A DNA stretch of 64,000 bases from a virus. The position numbers and the translations under genes are program-made. Below the pieces are notes generated by a model that worked only from the letters and a program-made list of their open reading frames with translations, did no database searches and was not told the origin of the DNA. Numbering within the stretch: the stretch's first letter is position 1; each line of letters opens with the position of its first letter. The DNA is taken from IMG/VR virus record IMGVR_UViG_3300006192_000007, positions 37,134 to 101,133 of that record, one strand, 5' to 3'. Positions 1-9,655 of this stretch are shown here, in pieces.

Positions 1-9
1 AGACCATAC

Positions 10-24
10 TAAACTATATTAATC
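10..24 (+). promoter_or_regulatory. Possible early-type promoter (variant)
   Basis: The sequence AAACTATATTA lies 15 bases before the first start codon and resembles the four AAAACCTATATTA copies elsewhere in the window but lacks the CC. It is also close to the window edge, so upstream context is missing. It is called by similarity only. Confidence 0.35.
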
Positions 25-38
25 ATAAGGAGTAAACG

Positions 39-815
39 ATGACTCCACGTACCGTAGGAGAAAAGTTAGCGTTTTCAGTAGGGACAGCTATCCCTTTAGA
101 GGAACACGTTGTTTCAGATGGGTATAAAGCCGACGCTATTCTGTTAAACGTGAAAACGTTATTTAGAAACTTCTGGGGGGCGTGGCCAAATACCGACCGT
201 CCTCCAGTACAGCAAATGTTTGAGCTTTTTGTAGAAGAAGTTAGAGACATTATGGCACTGTGTCAAACGATGGGAATAACACCTGTCCTATATCACTTGA
301 CTTATGCCTCACTGAGCAATCGTTATCCGAATGCTACGTTAGTAGTTCCTAAGACCGATAACCAGAAGGCCTATGCCAGCGCCGAAGCAGCTATGATGAA
401 GGTAGCCATTAGTCAGTTCCCAGAAATGGTAAAGAGCGATTTAACATTACCGTCTTTTAACGGAAACGTTTATCTGTTAAGTTCATACCCAGTAGACTTA
501 CTTAATGCGCATCGCTATGTATCGTTAAAGTTACTCGAGAGCCATACGGGGAATGTGAAAGGACGCGCTGAGTGGTTTAGTAAACTCAGTAACGCTCCTG
601 AACTACAACACCTTCCATTTAACCATTTCATGTTACAGGTATTTGGTGACCGGGCTACTCAGTTTGTAGGCCAATCCCAGAAGATAAAGAAAGCCGTCAT
701 TAAACTAGCACTTTCTCGTAACTGGAATCAGTCTACTACCCTTACCCGTATACGTGAAAATCTCACATCGATTGAAGACAGTGACTTGCGCAAACAGTGC
801 CTGTCATTTGTCTAA
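39..815 (+). CDS. Conserved hypothetical protein, 258 aa
   Basis: The start ATG follows a clear AAGGAG ribosome site seven bases upstream, so the N-terminus is secure. The product is soluble and mixed alpha/beta, with no membrane segment, no cysteine-ligand cluster and no motif I recognise. It opens a two-gene run with the next gene (20-base gap) under a possible early-type promoter. Position at the head of the RNAP/import cluster suggests an early or middle role in infection, but no function can be assigned from sequence. Confidence 0.75.
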   Translation: MTPRTVGEKLAFSVGTAIPLEEHVVSDGYKADAILLNVKTLFRNFWGAWPNTDRPPVQQMFELFVEEVRDIMALCQTMGITPVLYHLTYASLSNRYPNATLVVPKTDNQKAYASAEAAMMKVAISQFPEMVKSDLTLPSFNGNVYLLSSYPVDLLNAHRYVSLKLLESHTGNVKGRAEWFSKLSNAPELQHLPFNHFMLQVFGDRATQFVGQSQKIKKAVIKLALSRNWNQSTTLTRIRENLTSIEDSDLRKQCLSFV

Positions 816-835
816 CCCGACAATAAGGATACCCT

Positions 836-1522
836 ATGACAGGCTATGTAAAAACCCCACTGAGTCATCGTAAGCTGGCACTTCGAGGTGTTCCCTACTC
901 CGAAGACAGTTATAAGGCACCGCAGTTTGTACCCGACATGTTCGCTGGTAACCCGCAGTTAGTTGCCTGGGCAGAGTTTCCAGAAGAAAAAGACAAAGTC
1001 GATAGCCGCACTGGAAAGTCCATGTGGAAGGTACCCATTAAGGCCTCTACAAGCTGGCCTAGACTGCGCAGCTTATTGATGGACATAAAGTCATTGATTG
1101 GTAACAGTGACCCCGTAGTGAGACGCGTAGAGACCCTTACACTACCACCGGACGAAAGCGGTGAAGGAGTAGGCACTGGACGAGTGCATCAGGCCTACAT
1201 CTATTATGGCCGAGCCAAATCTGGGCACTTGTTCATTGCTCTAGAAAACGCAGACCGACCACGATGTACTTTCTTGTTTGAAGAAGACAGTTGGCATAAT
1301 TACCAAAGTAAAGAAGACAGTCAGCAGGCTGCCTCTGTACGTTCGGATAATGTGGCGCTGGGGTATATTGATACGCTTATCGATACATACCAGTGGGTCT
1401 TTACTAACAAGTATGACCCTGACTTCGTTCCAAAACGAAAACCACGCATTCCGCCAAACCCTGTGTACGAAGAGCAACCTAAAACGGAAACGACTCCTGT
1501 TGTAACAGAAGGCTGGGAATAA
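836..1522 (+). CDS. Hypothetical protein with acidic C-terminal tail, 228 aa
   Basis: A purine-rich AAGGAT site precedes the ATG. The body (about residues 1-190) is a mixed fold rich in aromatic residues; the last 40 residues are a basic Pro/Lys stretch followed by a disordered acidic tail ending in EGWE. An acidic, aromatic-ended tail is typical of phage single-stranded-DNA-binding proteins (T7 gp2.5, T4 gp32), but the body shows no OB-fold signature I can confirm, so this is only a suggestion. It is followed directly by a strong terminator. Confidence 0.72.
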   Translation: MTGYVKTPLSHRKLALRGVPYSEDSYKAPQFVPDMFAGNPQLVAWAEFPEEKDKVDSRTGKSMWKVPIKASTSWPRLRSLLMDIKSLIGNSDPVVRRVETLTLPPDESGEGVGTGRVHQAYIYYGRAKSGHLFIALENADRPRCTFLFEEDSWHNYQSKEDSQQAASVRSDNVALGYIDTLIDTYQWVFTNKYDPDFVPKRKPRIPPNPVYEEQPKTETTPVVTEGWE

Positions 1523-1531
1523 AGCGATCAT

Positions 1532-1570
1532 TAGCTACGTCCTTTTAAAGGACGTAGCTATCCTTCTTTT
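1532..1570 (+). terminator. Rho-independent terminator
   Basis: A nearly perfect palindrome (TAGCTACGTCC ... GGACGTAGCTA, 1532-1560) with a tiny loop is followed by TCCTTCTTTT. It closes the first two-gene unit. Confidence 0.8.
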
Positions 1571-1627
1571 GCCTTATTTAACGAGGCGCGTGAATTCTCT
1601 GGAAGGTGGCTATTTTCAGCCATTTTT

Positions 1628-1641
1628 AAAACCTATATTAC
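1628..1641 (+). promoter_or_regulatory. Early-type phage promoter AAAACCTATATTAC
   Basis: Exact copy of the motif shared by four intergenic sites in this window. It sits 37 bases before the next start codon and just after a terminator. The core TATATTAC is the early promoter element described for phiKZ, read by the virion RNA polymerase. Confidence 0.7.
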
Positions 1642-1678
1642 TCTTATGTATACCCACTATTAACATTAGGAGAACACC

Positions 1679-3118
1679 ATGTCTTTAGCCATATCTATCA
1701 TACCCGCCACTAAGCGGCTATCGACTTCCTATAAAGGAAAGGAGATTACGTGGCAGTATAGCGTATGGGGACGGTTAAACACTGAGCCAACCGAGCGTAT
1801 TTTCGGTGCGACCAACGACTATCTGGCAACTCTACCCGAAGCCGTTCAAGATGACCTATGGGCGTGTTACGAAGAAGCCAATGATTTATTACTGTCTATT
1901 GGTAACTTAAAAACCTTAGAGTCTGACTTGATTACTATTGTTAACCGTATGTCACAACATTTTGATTTTGACCATCTGCTTAACTGGGCAGTTACCAAAG
2001 GTAATATTCTACCAGACACTAATATTGAAGAGCGCAACAACACGACTAACCCTGACTCAATGCACTATGTTCGCCAAGACGCTCATGAAATGGCGGTGTT
2101 CTGCGTACTGGTAAAACTCATTACGCCAATCTGGGGACCATACATCAACCATGTTAAAGACGAAGTAGGCAATCTACAAAAAGAACGTATTGCTGCGCGT
2201 ATCTTTGCAAAGTCTGCGTTTTCTGAAATGCGCCCATATGTACGCATTCAAGATTACCTAACCATACTTGCAGAAGTCAAAACCAAAAACATCAATACAG
2301 CAATGATGTATGGCCTGCCAAAAACAGACCTAGACAGTTTCCTGATGGGGTTAACACTGACTCGTCGTTTTACGGTTATCCCGCTGCGTGCAAAGGGACA
2401 GCCGTCAATTGTAGCCTATGTCTTTAAGTTCCTAGAAGACAAAATCACGCAATTAGGAAACGGACCATATCGTGACAAGTTCCCATTAGGACAAGGGACA
2501 TCACAGGAATCCGACAGCTTTGCTGACCAGTACCGTATCTCTCAAGATGTATCGGACATGATACCGATTGAGATAGAGTACTATTTGGAAGATGTTCCTC
2601 GTATCTGTGAAACCATGGGACTCGATGAAACAGGCCTAGAAGACGTCGTAGCACTGCGCCGTGCTCTAAAGGAAAACAAACGTTTTAAAATTATTGACGT
2701 TATCCATGAAGTGATTCCGGCGTTAGTGTTTAGACACGTTGTCTCACCTGCCCTGCATCGTCATCTATGCCGTGACGCACGATTAACCTTAATCGCCGTT
2801 ACTGCGGTATACTGCCATGTACGTGGCTTAACAGATATCACTCGACTGCTTACGGCAGTTAAACAACCATTAGACCTTACTGAAATGGAGATGGGGACTC
2901 AAAATGGTCAACAGTTACGTCGGATGAGTAAAGAACTTGAAGATGCACTTAATGACCGCTACCCACATCGACAACCCAGTGATTTAAGAAACGGCACTAA
3001 CCCAGGCCGTAACATAATCGAAGAAATCGTCAAATTCATTAATGCCCATGACTGGCTAGGTTTAGACGATGTCTCTGAAATTCGTAACTCTTTAGCTACA
3101 CTCTTTATTGAAAAGTAA
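1679..3118 (+). CDS. Hypothetical protein, candidate gp68-like non-virion RNAP subunit, 479 aa
   Basis: Start ATG has a TAGGAG ribosome site. The protein is mainly helical and has no motif I can name. In phiKZ the order gp68 (fifth subunit of the non-virion RNA polymerase), gp69, gp70, gp71-73 (beta C-part), gp74 (beta' C-part) matches the order of this gene, the next two, and the RNAP genes downstream, and the length is in the right range. The assignment rests on gene order and size from memory, not on residue matches. It has its own early-type promoter immediately upstream. Confidence 0.7.
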   Translation: MSLAISIIPATKRLSTSYKGKEITWQYSVWGRLNTEPTERIFGATNDYLATLPEAVQDDLWACYEEANDLLLSIGNLKTLESDLITIVNRMSQHFDFDHLLNWAVTKGNILPDTNIEERNNTTNPDSMHYVRQDAHEMAVFCVLVKLITPIWGPYINHVKDEVGNLQKERIAARIFAKSAFSEMRPYVRIQDYLTILAEVKTKNINTAMMYGLPKTDLDSFLMGLTLTRRFTVIPLRAKGQPSIVAYVFKFLEDKITQLGNGPYRDKFPLGQGTSQESDSFADQYRISQDVSDMIPIEIEYYLEDVPRICETMGLDETGLEDVVALRRALKENKRFKIIDVIHEVIPALVFRHVVSPALHRHLCRDARLTLIAVTAVYCHVRGLTDITRLLTAVKQPLDLTEMEMGTQNGQQLRRMSKELEDALNDRYPHRQPSDLRNGTNPGRNIIEEIVKFINAHDWLGLDDVSEIRNSLATLFIEK

Positions 3119-3148
3119 TCCACCATACACTCTTAGGAGAACAACACG

Positions 3149-4645
3149 ATGTATCACCAAAACCCATTAACTGAAGGCATCCAAGCAGCAAACTCTATTC
3201 AAGTAGACGTTGTTAAGGCATTCTTCATTGCGGTACCTGGAGAACACCCGATGCATTACCGTCCAATGGTGATGACCTTCGATGATAACAGTTTCCGTCA
3301 GATGCGAGATATTACTGCCAATGGTTTAACCCTAGACCATGCGGCACTTCGTCAAGTCTCACGTAACATTATTTCGCAATCACGTCAGTCCCAAGGCGTA
3401 ATCGGTATCGATAACGGATGGGGCACTCAGCGCTTTGCATTCTATATCCTTTTCCGCATTACTACACCCGCTCGTACGTCAGATGAGATTTTAACAGGTT
3501 ATACCGACCATTTAGGTATGTCTGAACTAAATGGCCCATCATCACGTGTATGGGACCAGAACATGACATTGTCTATTAATAGCCATATGCGTGTTCATAC
3601 TACGGAAACCTATGGTACACATGGCAGTCAGTTAGTTTATGCCGGCCGTGACGTCAATCAGGTCTTACGCCCTACTTACGTCCAGCTCAATGACCAGCCG
3701 ATTAATATGACTGAGTCATCCATTGCAATGCGCCCAGTGGACACGTTGCATCGTTTACAAGTTGAAAAGATGGGAGGTGCTGACACGGTACATGACGTTC
3801 GCGGACGAATTGCTATCGGCGATGGTTCTTACGGCGTATCTAGCTCACGTAAAAACGAATTATCTTCCCAGTATCTGTCTAAGATTCTACAGTCGTACTC
3901 AAACGCTCACCGTCAAACCAACGGTATGGGAGGTGAAGTTATGACTACGGGTACAGCGGCATCCTATGCTCGTGAGATATCTCTAGATAGCTCAGTACTG
4001 TTCCGCCATCTAGGACAGTACAGTTCGTATGCTCATGCTGGCTACCTAACCTTTGGTGAGCTAGTTCGCATGTTCCCGTATGTCGAGCAAAACATCCAAG
4101 TAGTTATGCCTGGACGCGGCTCAATCGTGAGCAACGCCGAAGATACACATGGCTGGGGTGCCCCTGATGAAATCACTAACGTGGCACATGCCCTGTCACA
4201 TACTATCCCGGCTATACTCTCAGACTGCTTAGCAGTTAGCTCAACCTTTACTATTCATAACCGTACCATTAATGGTCAGCCAGACATTGCGGTAGAAGCA
4301 CTCCAACCTATGTTTGACAGTGTTGCGGATGAGCGCATTTATCCTGCGTTTTGTGAGAGTATCCTAAATGACGTTATTCCGGAACTCTTCCCATATAACG
4401 AAACCGACTTCCTTATCCAGATGCGCTGCTCGCTTTTTGGCTCATCACGTATCGAAGTTAGTATTAACGGTTCTCCACTGACACCCTATACTGCACCTAA
4501 CTATGCCGATGGTTTAACTGCCTCGTCTATTGGTGCTAACGACGCACAGCTTGCTGACACGGCTATTAAAACCGGTGGCATGTTAGACGCTGTGTTCTCA
4601 AATGCCATTGACCCTGGTTTAGCGACACGCCAGTACACGTACTAA
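3149..4645 (+). CDS. Hypothetical protein, candidate gp69/PicA (Imp1)-like nuclear import factor, 498 aa
   Basis: A TAGGAG ribosome site precedes the ATG, 30 bases after the previous gene. The product is soluble, rich in Ser/His/Met and Asn, with no membrane segment or catalytic motif that I recognise. By order it corresponds to phiKZ gp69, described as the importer PicA/Imp1 that licenses proteins into the phage nucleus. The functional call is inferred from position alone; a structural virion protein is an alternative. Co-transcription with the flanking genes is likely because the gaps are short and have no terminator. Confidence 0.7.
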   Translation: MYHQNPLTEGIQAANSIQVDVVKAFFIAVPGEHPMHYRPMVMTFDDNSFRQMRDITANGLTLDHAALRQVSRNIISQSRQSQGVIGIDNGWGTQRFAFYILFRITTPARTSDEILTGYTDHLGMSELNGPSSRVWDQNMTLSINSHMRVHTTETYGTHGSQLVYAGRDVNQVLRPTYVQLNDQPINMTESSIAMRPVDTLHRLQVEKMGGADTVHDVRGRIAIGDGSYGVSSSRKNELSSQYLSKILQSYSNAHRQTNGMGGEVMTTGTAASYAREISLDSSVLFRHLGQYSSYAHAGYLTFGELVRMFPYVEQNIQVVMPGRGSIVSNAEDTHGWGAPDEITNVAHALSHTIPAILSDCLAVSSTFTIHNRTINGQPDIAVEALQPMFDSVADERIYPAFCESILNDVIPELFPYNETDFLIQMRCSLFGSSRIEVSINGSPLTPYTAPNYADGLTASSIGANDAQLADTAIKTGGMLDAVFSNAIDPGLATRQYTY

Positions 4646-4702
4646 TTACTATTTTAACTTAAATGGATGGGGTAGAGATACCTGCCCCATCAGGAGAAGA
4701 CA

Positions 4703-6481
4703 ATGAAACTATCTGACCTATATCTAGCATTAGCCGCGGCACTGGACGTGTTCCCTAACGAAGAAACCAAGTACCTGTGTGCGAACTATGGTGAAGAAAT
4801 CGTACCGATTACAGTACCTGTTGTACGCAATGGTCAAACCGTAAACCTGCCAGTTATTATTCCTGACGATGAAGTCATGAAGGTGGAAGAAGACGGTACA
4901 ACCATTAAGTTCCATCCATATGCCGAAAGTCCATTCGGTGGTCAAAGCGAAATGTTAAATCGCTTAATCATCCTTGCAGGTGGTAAACTATGTACTACTG
5001 TTATCAGTCTGGTAAGTCAGCTCATTAACCTATCGGTTAACTACGAAGAGTTCGACAAGTACAGCAACAAAACCATGCAGCTTATCGGTAAGTTACCTCC
5101 TGTGAAGAAAGACAAGTCGCGTGAGAAAATCCTAGAGTATGCCAATAAAGTTATGCGTGCTAACACCGCCATTGCAGGCCAGCATCCATTGCTGCGTATT
5201 AACGTAGGTCGTCGTGAGCGCAGTGACATTAAAGCACTGCGTTGGTGTGAGCTTTCATTGCCTGTACTAAAAGACGATGGCGATATGCGTATCTTTGGTG
5301 TTAAAGCACCTTCTAAGTTAGCATACGATACCGTTTACGGTGCATTTGCAACCGTACTAGGGCATGACAGTTTAACTGAAGACAACAAAGTCTTTCTAAA
5401 CGGTTCCCTATCGCAAACTGCACCATACTTTCAGGCGCTATTAAAGACACTGAAAGAAGCGACAGAACACTTTAACCATGTCCTGTCACAAATGGGCCGT
5501 CAAGGCGATAAGTCTGCAAAACTTAATACGGACTGGTTTGGTTTACTGGATGACCCTGATACTCTAGTAAAAGAAATCCCAGTACCATTTGAAGGTAACG
5601 TAGGCAAAGCCGATGGTAAGTCTGCATCTATTGCAGTAGCCGAAGGCACTCAAGCCCCTAAACCTGCAGCAATTAATATGGAACTGAGTTCCAAAGCTAA
5701 AGCACCGGCGCCTGTTACACAATCGGTTGCTCAGACGACCACTATCGACCATAAGGATACCATGAACACTATGCGCAAACAGACTATGTCCGCGTTACAC
5801 AAAACCAATGCCAGTGCCGCTAGCACTTCTATGCGTAAACAGCCAGCACAATCTGCTGTACGTGATGAAGCGCCTGTGGAGGTGGCCGAGACGGCAAAAA
5901 AGCCTCAACTGGAAATTGGAACCCGTTCTCGGGAAGTAGCTTCCGCAAATAACCAGTTGCAGATAGGTGCACGTGTTCGTGAAACGCAAGTACACGATGC
6001 TTTAGGTGAACCAGTGTTTACACGTAACGGTCAGCCACTGATGATGCCTTCTACGGATAAAATCCATAAGGAGCTTTTCATCATTGCACGTGAACCTAAT
6101 GGTACGATTGCATGGAATGGGGATGTTCCTCACTTAGACCCAATCACACGTATCGAAGTCGACCGTCTAAAGCAACAGCGTCAAGGTAACGGTGCGTATG
6201 GTGCAGGTCCTGCTCGTATGGGCTACCAACCTCAACCGGCCGCCTTTGCAAACCCTAATGACCCACGCAATCGCTATCAACTAGCTGCGCCTCCGGCTCA
6301 GCCTGGCTATGGTCAGCCAGCGGCTCCTGGATACGGTCAACCTGGTTATGGTCAGCCCGGTTATGGACAACCTGCAGCACCAGTCTATGGAACCGCACCG
6401 GCCTATGGCACGGCTCCTGGGTATGGTTATACATCACAGCCAATCGTCCAGGGTACAGGCTATGCAGGACGTGTAAGATAA
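4703..6481 (+). CDS. Protein with helical N-domain and disordered Gly-Tyr-Pro-Gln repeat tail, 592 aa
   Basis: The N-terminal ~300 residues form an ordered, largely helical domain. Residues ~310-440 are an Ala/Pro/Thr/Lys-rich linker, followed by a short ordered segment containing PVFTRNGQPLMM, and then a disordered tail with tandem PGYGQ-type repeats (DNA about 6295-6430). Such Tyr/Gly/Gln repeats are typical of self-associating or condensate-forming segments. By order it corresponds to phiKZ gp70. The PVFTRNGQPLMM segment has a look-alike (PILTQNNQPLVM) in the large protein at 52101-54728, which also has a Pro/Gln-rich stretch. No enzymatic function is visible. Confidence 0.75.
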   Translation: MKLSDLYLALAAALDVFPNEETKYLCANYGEEIVPITVPVVRNGQTVNLPVIIPDDEVMKVEEDGTTIKFHPYAESPFGGQSEMLNRLIILAGGKLCTTVISLVSQLINLSVNYEEFDKYSNKTMQLIGKLPPVKKDKSREKILEYANKVMRANTAIAGQHPLLRINVGRRERSDIKALRWCELSLPVLKDDGDMRIFGVKAPSKLAYDTVYGAFATVLGHDSLTEDNKVFLNGSLSQTAPYFQALLKTLKEATEHFNHVLSQMGRQGDKSAKLNTDWFGLLDDPDTLVKEIPVPFEGNVGKADGKSASIAVAEGTQAPKPAAINMELSSKAKAPAPVTQSVAQTTTIDHKDTMNTMRKQTMSALHKTNASAASTSMRKQPAQSAVRDEAPVEVAETAKKPQLEIGTRSREVASANNQLQIGARVRETQVHDALGEPVFTRNGQPLMMPSTDKIHKELFIIAREPNGTIAWNGDVPHLDPITRIEVDRLKQQRQGNGAYGAGPARMGYQPQPAAFANPNDPRNRYQLAAPPAQPGYGQPAAPGYGQPGYGQPGYGQPAAPVYGTAPAYGTAPGYGYTSQPIVQGTGYAGRVR

Positions 6482-6491
6482 AATAGAGTTT

Positions 6492-6525
6492 ATTAACCCA
6501 CAGACGTAATGGTCTGTGGGTTAAT
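6492..6525. terminator. Bidirectional terminator between convergent genes
   Basis: A 14-bp perfect stem (ATTAACCCACAGAC / GTCTGTGGGTTAAT) with a 6-base loop, AT-rich on both flanks, separates the + strand gene ending at 6481 from the - strand gene ending at 6556. Confidence 0.75.
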
Positions 6526-6555
6526 ATTAATTGTCTCTATAAATTTTTCTTTTTC

Positions 6556-6900
6556 TTAGCGTAAACTATTTTTGTATCGCTGTAACAAGGTATCGAGATA
6601 ACTTAGACTAGGGAGTAAAAAGGAAGTCTTAACCCCGTTATAGGCAGAAGGATGTGTTAACCCATTTAACCGAGCAATGACCCAATGATAGTCTTCACGC
6701 ACCCCACGTGATATTAGCCATCCGCCTAAGTCACCTCTATATTTTAAATTATCATTTCGGTCCATTATTACCGTGGTGGTATTAGAGTGACTAGCGATAA
6801 CTTTTAGTTGTGCCTCTATGGCATTTCTAAAACCTTGAGAGTTAAACCCATCTACGTCCTCATCCACGGTAGGGATGAGCTTATTTAAAGAAAATGTCAT
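6556..6900 (-). CDS. Small gp53-like baseplate wedge candidate, 114 aa
   Basis: The start is placed at 6900, where ATG follows AAAGGGGC; the longer frame upstream would run into the opposite-strand RNAP promoter. Residues ~45-114 read as a DLG..LI....DYHWVIARLNG pattern followed by G..TSFLLPSLSYLDTLL. This resembles the T4 gp53 baseplate wedge fold (DYWWIILLANN ... P ... G..L.IPS). The match is by eye and moderate. A structural gene on the minus strand between early-type genes would be expected to be transcribed late and separately. Confidence 0.6.
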   Translation of the reverse strand: MTFSLNKLIPTVDEDVDGFNSQGFRNAIEAQLKVIASHSNTTTVIMDRNDNLKYRGDLGGWLISRGVREDYHWVIARLNGLTHPSAYNGVKTSFLLPSLSYLDTLLQRYKNSLR

Positions 6901-6921
6901 AATTGCCCCTTTACCATAAAT

Positions 6922-6935
6922 AAAACCTATATTAT
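6922..6935 (+). promoter_or_regulatory. Early-type promoter AAAACCTATATTAT for the RNAP operon
   Basis: Same 13-base motif as at 1628, 48730 and 61272, here with T as last base. It lies 68 bases before the GTG start of the RNAP beta gene, in the divergent gap with the small minus-strand gene. Confidence 0.7.
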
Positions 6936-7003
6936 CTTTTATGAATGCGTTGATAGTAACGCATGGTGTTCTAAAAGATTCACAACAGCACAAGGAGAAA
7001 CCA

Positions 7004-8203
7004 GTGGGAACCATCGAAAAGTTACTCAATCGTTCTGAGTTAACAGGTACAACCGATCTTATTACCCCATATGGAAGTCCAGACTCCAGCCCGCGTTTAC
7101 ACATGGTCGCCGCCCAGTCCCAACAGGCAATGCAGCCATTACGCCCAGATATCCCTATCTCTTTGACAGGTTACGAAGTACAGATGTCTAAGACGACAAT
7201 GGCCATCACGATGCCCTGTGACGCTATTATCGAGGACATCATCTCGCATCACGTATCCGCCGTTATGTCACAGCGTGACACGGTAACCAAAACGATAGTC
7301 TATCAAGACGTAGATACGGGTGAGTATGGGAGTATTGAGCTAGAAGGGTATTTCCGAGCACACGACGTGTTTGGGGCACGTTTAAACCTAACCCCAGAAG
7401 GTCAGCGTCTGCGCCCTGGCATGCAGGTCAAAAAGGATACAATTCTCGCTCACTCAAATGGCGCTAATGTTGGTGGTGTGTATACTACGTCATTAACCAC
7501 TGAAGTGGCTAACCTATCATTAAACGGCGTTATAGAAGACGGACTGATTGTTTCTGAAGAGTTCCTGAAAAGAGCTGCGCCTGTGGCGATGGCATCGCGT
7601 GATATTGAAACCGGAAAAGAGCGTTATTTCGTTGGAGTATATAGCGAAGGTGGCGTATTCCGTGCCTTTCCCGGACCAGGCGAAAAGATACGTGACGACA
7701 ACTTAGTTTTCGCTACGCGTAACTATGACCCATTGTTAGACTGTGTCTATATGCTAGAAGACATGGTTGATACTGTGGACTTTGCCTATGACGAATGCGT
7801 CTTTGCACCACCAGAGTGTGAAAATGCTAAAGTGGTAGATGTTACTGTATATAGCTCACCTTCAACCTCGCGCTTACGTCAGACTCCACCTACCATGGAA
7901 GAGTCCTTAAACGTTTACCGTGAACAGAAAGGACACTACTGTAATAAACTGGTTGATATCTACCGTCGGCTAAGAAAGCAAGAAGGGAATCGCTTAAAGC
8001 TATCACCGAAGCTAGAAGAGCTACTTACCTATGCGCTGGCAGATAAGCCGAATGACCAACCTCGTTCAAACAACTATTCTGGTGCAGGTACGGTTCAGTA
8101 CACCTATAAGGCTAAGCAGATTGATGAGTGGTACGTATCAATTGAATTAGCCTGGATGTACGATTTAAGCTACGGTGCAAAATTCGCGGACTTACACGGA
8201 TGT
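7004..8203 (+). CDS. Non-virion RNAP beta subunit C-terminal part, exon 1
   Basis: First 400 codons of a phiKZ gp71-73-type beta C-part. The start is taken as GTG 7004 because AAGGAG lies six bases upstream; an ATG at 6941 has no ribosome site and sits next to the promoter. Beta landmarks: an ...EDGLIVSEEFLKRA segment matching bacterial FEDAIxISERLV, and near the end GAKFADLHG, matching GDKMAGRHG, the catalytic-region lysine motif. The frame leaves this motif at 8203 and runs only nine more codons in the intron before a stop. Spliced to exon 2 at 10083, the product would be 696 aa with HGCDKGKGVV at the junction. Confidence 0.85.
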
Positions 8204-8284
8204 TTCTCTATAAGGACTGATTTTAATTAGTAACAAATGTACCAATAGTATGTATTTAAATTTTAATAGTGCGAGAATACAACT

Positions 8285-9655
8285 ATGTTTTGGTACATTC
8301 CAGGAACAAACGATTGGGCGATTGATGAAGAACATATTCTTCGTAGTCCAGAAGGAAAACTCATCCGGCCGAGTGTTAACCAAAGGGTTAGATTAACCCT
8401 GTACGGTAAACCAACGGCTACTTCATTGAAGCGTCTATTCCTTTTAGCGCATCATGACATGTTTTTACCAGATAGAAGTCTAGAGGGGCTCCAAAACGTT
8501 AAGTTTGTCCCTCAAGAGAAATCTGGCTTTACTGAAAGTAGTGGGTTCATGCCTATCTTCAAGGAACCCATTCACATTAATAAGGATTTTCGCGTATGTC
8601 CACTATGCCCAAGTCTGGCCGTAAATAAGGAGGGTACTAAAATTTATTGCTGGAGGACTGATAAGTATCTAAATGTTTATAGTCTCGCCGGTTACCGATA
8701 CCTTACTCACTACGGCCGAAATTACAGGGTTCATAGATTAGTAGCATCGGCATGGGTAGAAAATCCAAATCCTCGGACTAAACCGGTTGTTAATCACATT
8801 GACCACAATAGAGATAACCCGCATTATCTTAACTTAGAATGGTGTACCCAGCAAGAAAATGCCGAGGCTATGGTGGAATATGGAAACAGCGCTACAGCCA
8901 TCGAGTGTAAAGTTAGAGACTTTGTAACGGGCGTGGTAACTATTTATCCTAGTGTCAATGCCGTCGCTAAGGCGTTAGGTTTAAAACCACCAATACATTT
9001 AAGTACTTTAATGTCTACCAACCCTTATCGTCTTTATATGGACCGCTACGAAATAAAGCCACTGATGGATCAGACCCCATGGAAAAAGATATCTCCAGGA
9101 GAATCCAGGAAGTCCCAGTACACATTTGCAGTCTACGAGTCACCTGGTAATGCCTTGATTTATCATGATCGTATGCAGGTACAGAAAAACTATAAGATAT
9201 GGAACGTTCCTAACATCGAGCGCCTAATCGATAAGTTTTCTGAACTCCATCCTGACAAACGTATCTATTATTGCAAAAACTATATACATGAGACTATACA
9301 GTCGATGCGTATAGGCACATGGGAAATTAAGGAGTGGGCTTCAATACGAGAAGCCTCTAGAAAACTTAATGTCAGTTTTTCGGCCATACATGGAGTTATC
9401 CGTGATAACGCTTCTTCTAGAGAAGTTAAAGGTTACCTCTTTAGAACAACATCCTCGTTGCCGTGGGAACGCAATGTAGATGCATTTAAAAGTAAAAAAA
9501 TGAGTTTAAAAGCAGTGCACGAAAAGGACGGAAGTACAATCAACTTTGTATCTCTGCGTGCCGCCGCCACCCACTTTAACTGTGATAGAAGCACCGTTAA
9601 AAGATGGATACGTAAAAAAATTGTTTTGTTCGGTTACTTTTTAAACAAAAGTTAA
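8285..9655 (+). CDS. Intron-encoded HNH homing endonuclease, 456 aa
   Basis: An HNH core spans about residues 125-200: YRVHRLVA supplies the first histidine, then VVNHIDHNRDNPHYLNLEWC gives the N-H and following Asn/Trp signature of the I-HmuI class. A degenerate copy of the lead-in (SPEGK ... residues 20-60) precedes it. The C-terminal ~250 residues hold two or three helix-turn-helix-like modules (around 220-250, 345-385 and 420-450; e.g. SIREASRKLNVS and SLRAAATHFNCD) of the NUMOD/IENR type used for target recognition. It would cut intron-less RNAP beta alleles to spread the intron. The ribosome site is weak (GCGAG). Confidence 0.85.
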   Translation: MFWYIPGTNDWAIDEEHILRSPEGKLIRPSVNQRVRLTLYGKPTATSLKRLFLLAHHDMFLPDRSLEGLQNVKFVPQEKSGFTESSGFMPIFKEPIHINKDFRVCPLCPSLAVNKEGTKIYCWRTDKYLNVYSLAGYRYLTHYGRNYRVHRLVASAWVENPNPRTKPVVNHIDHNRDNPHYLNLEWCTQQENAEAMVEYGNSATAIECKVRDFVTGVVTIYPSVNAVAKALGLKPPIHLSTLMSTNPYRLYMDRYEIKPLMDQTPWKKISPGESRKSQYTFAVYESPGNALIYHDRMQVQKNYKIWNVPNIERLIDKFSELHPDKRIYYCKNYIHETIQSMRIGTWEIKEWASIREASRKLNVSFSAIHGVIRDNASSREVKGYLFRTTSSLPWERNVDAFKSKKMSLKAVHEKDGSTINFVSLRAAATHFNCDRSTVKRWIRKKIVLFGYFLNKS

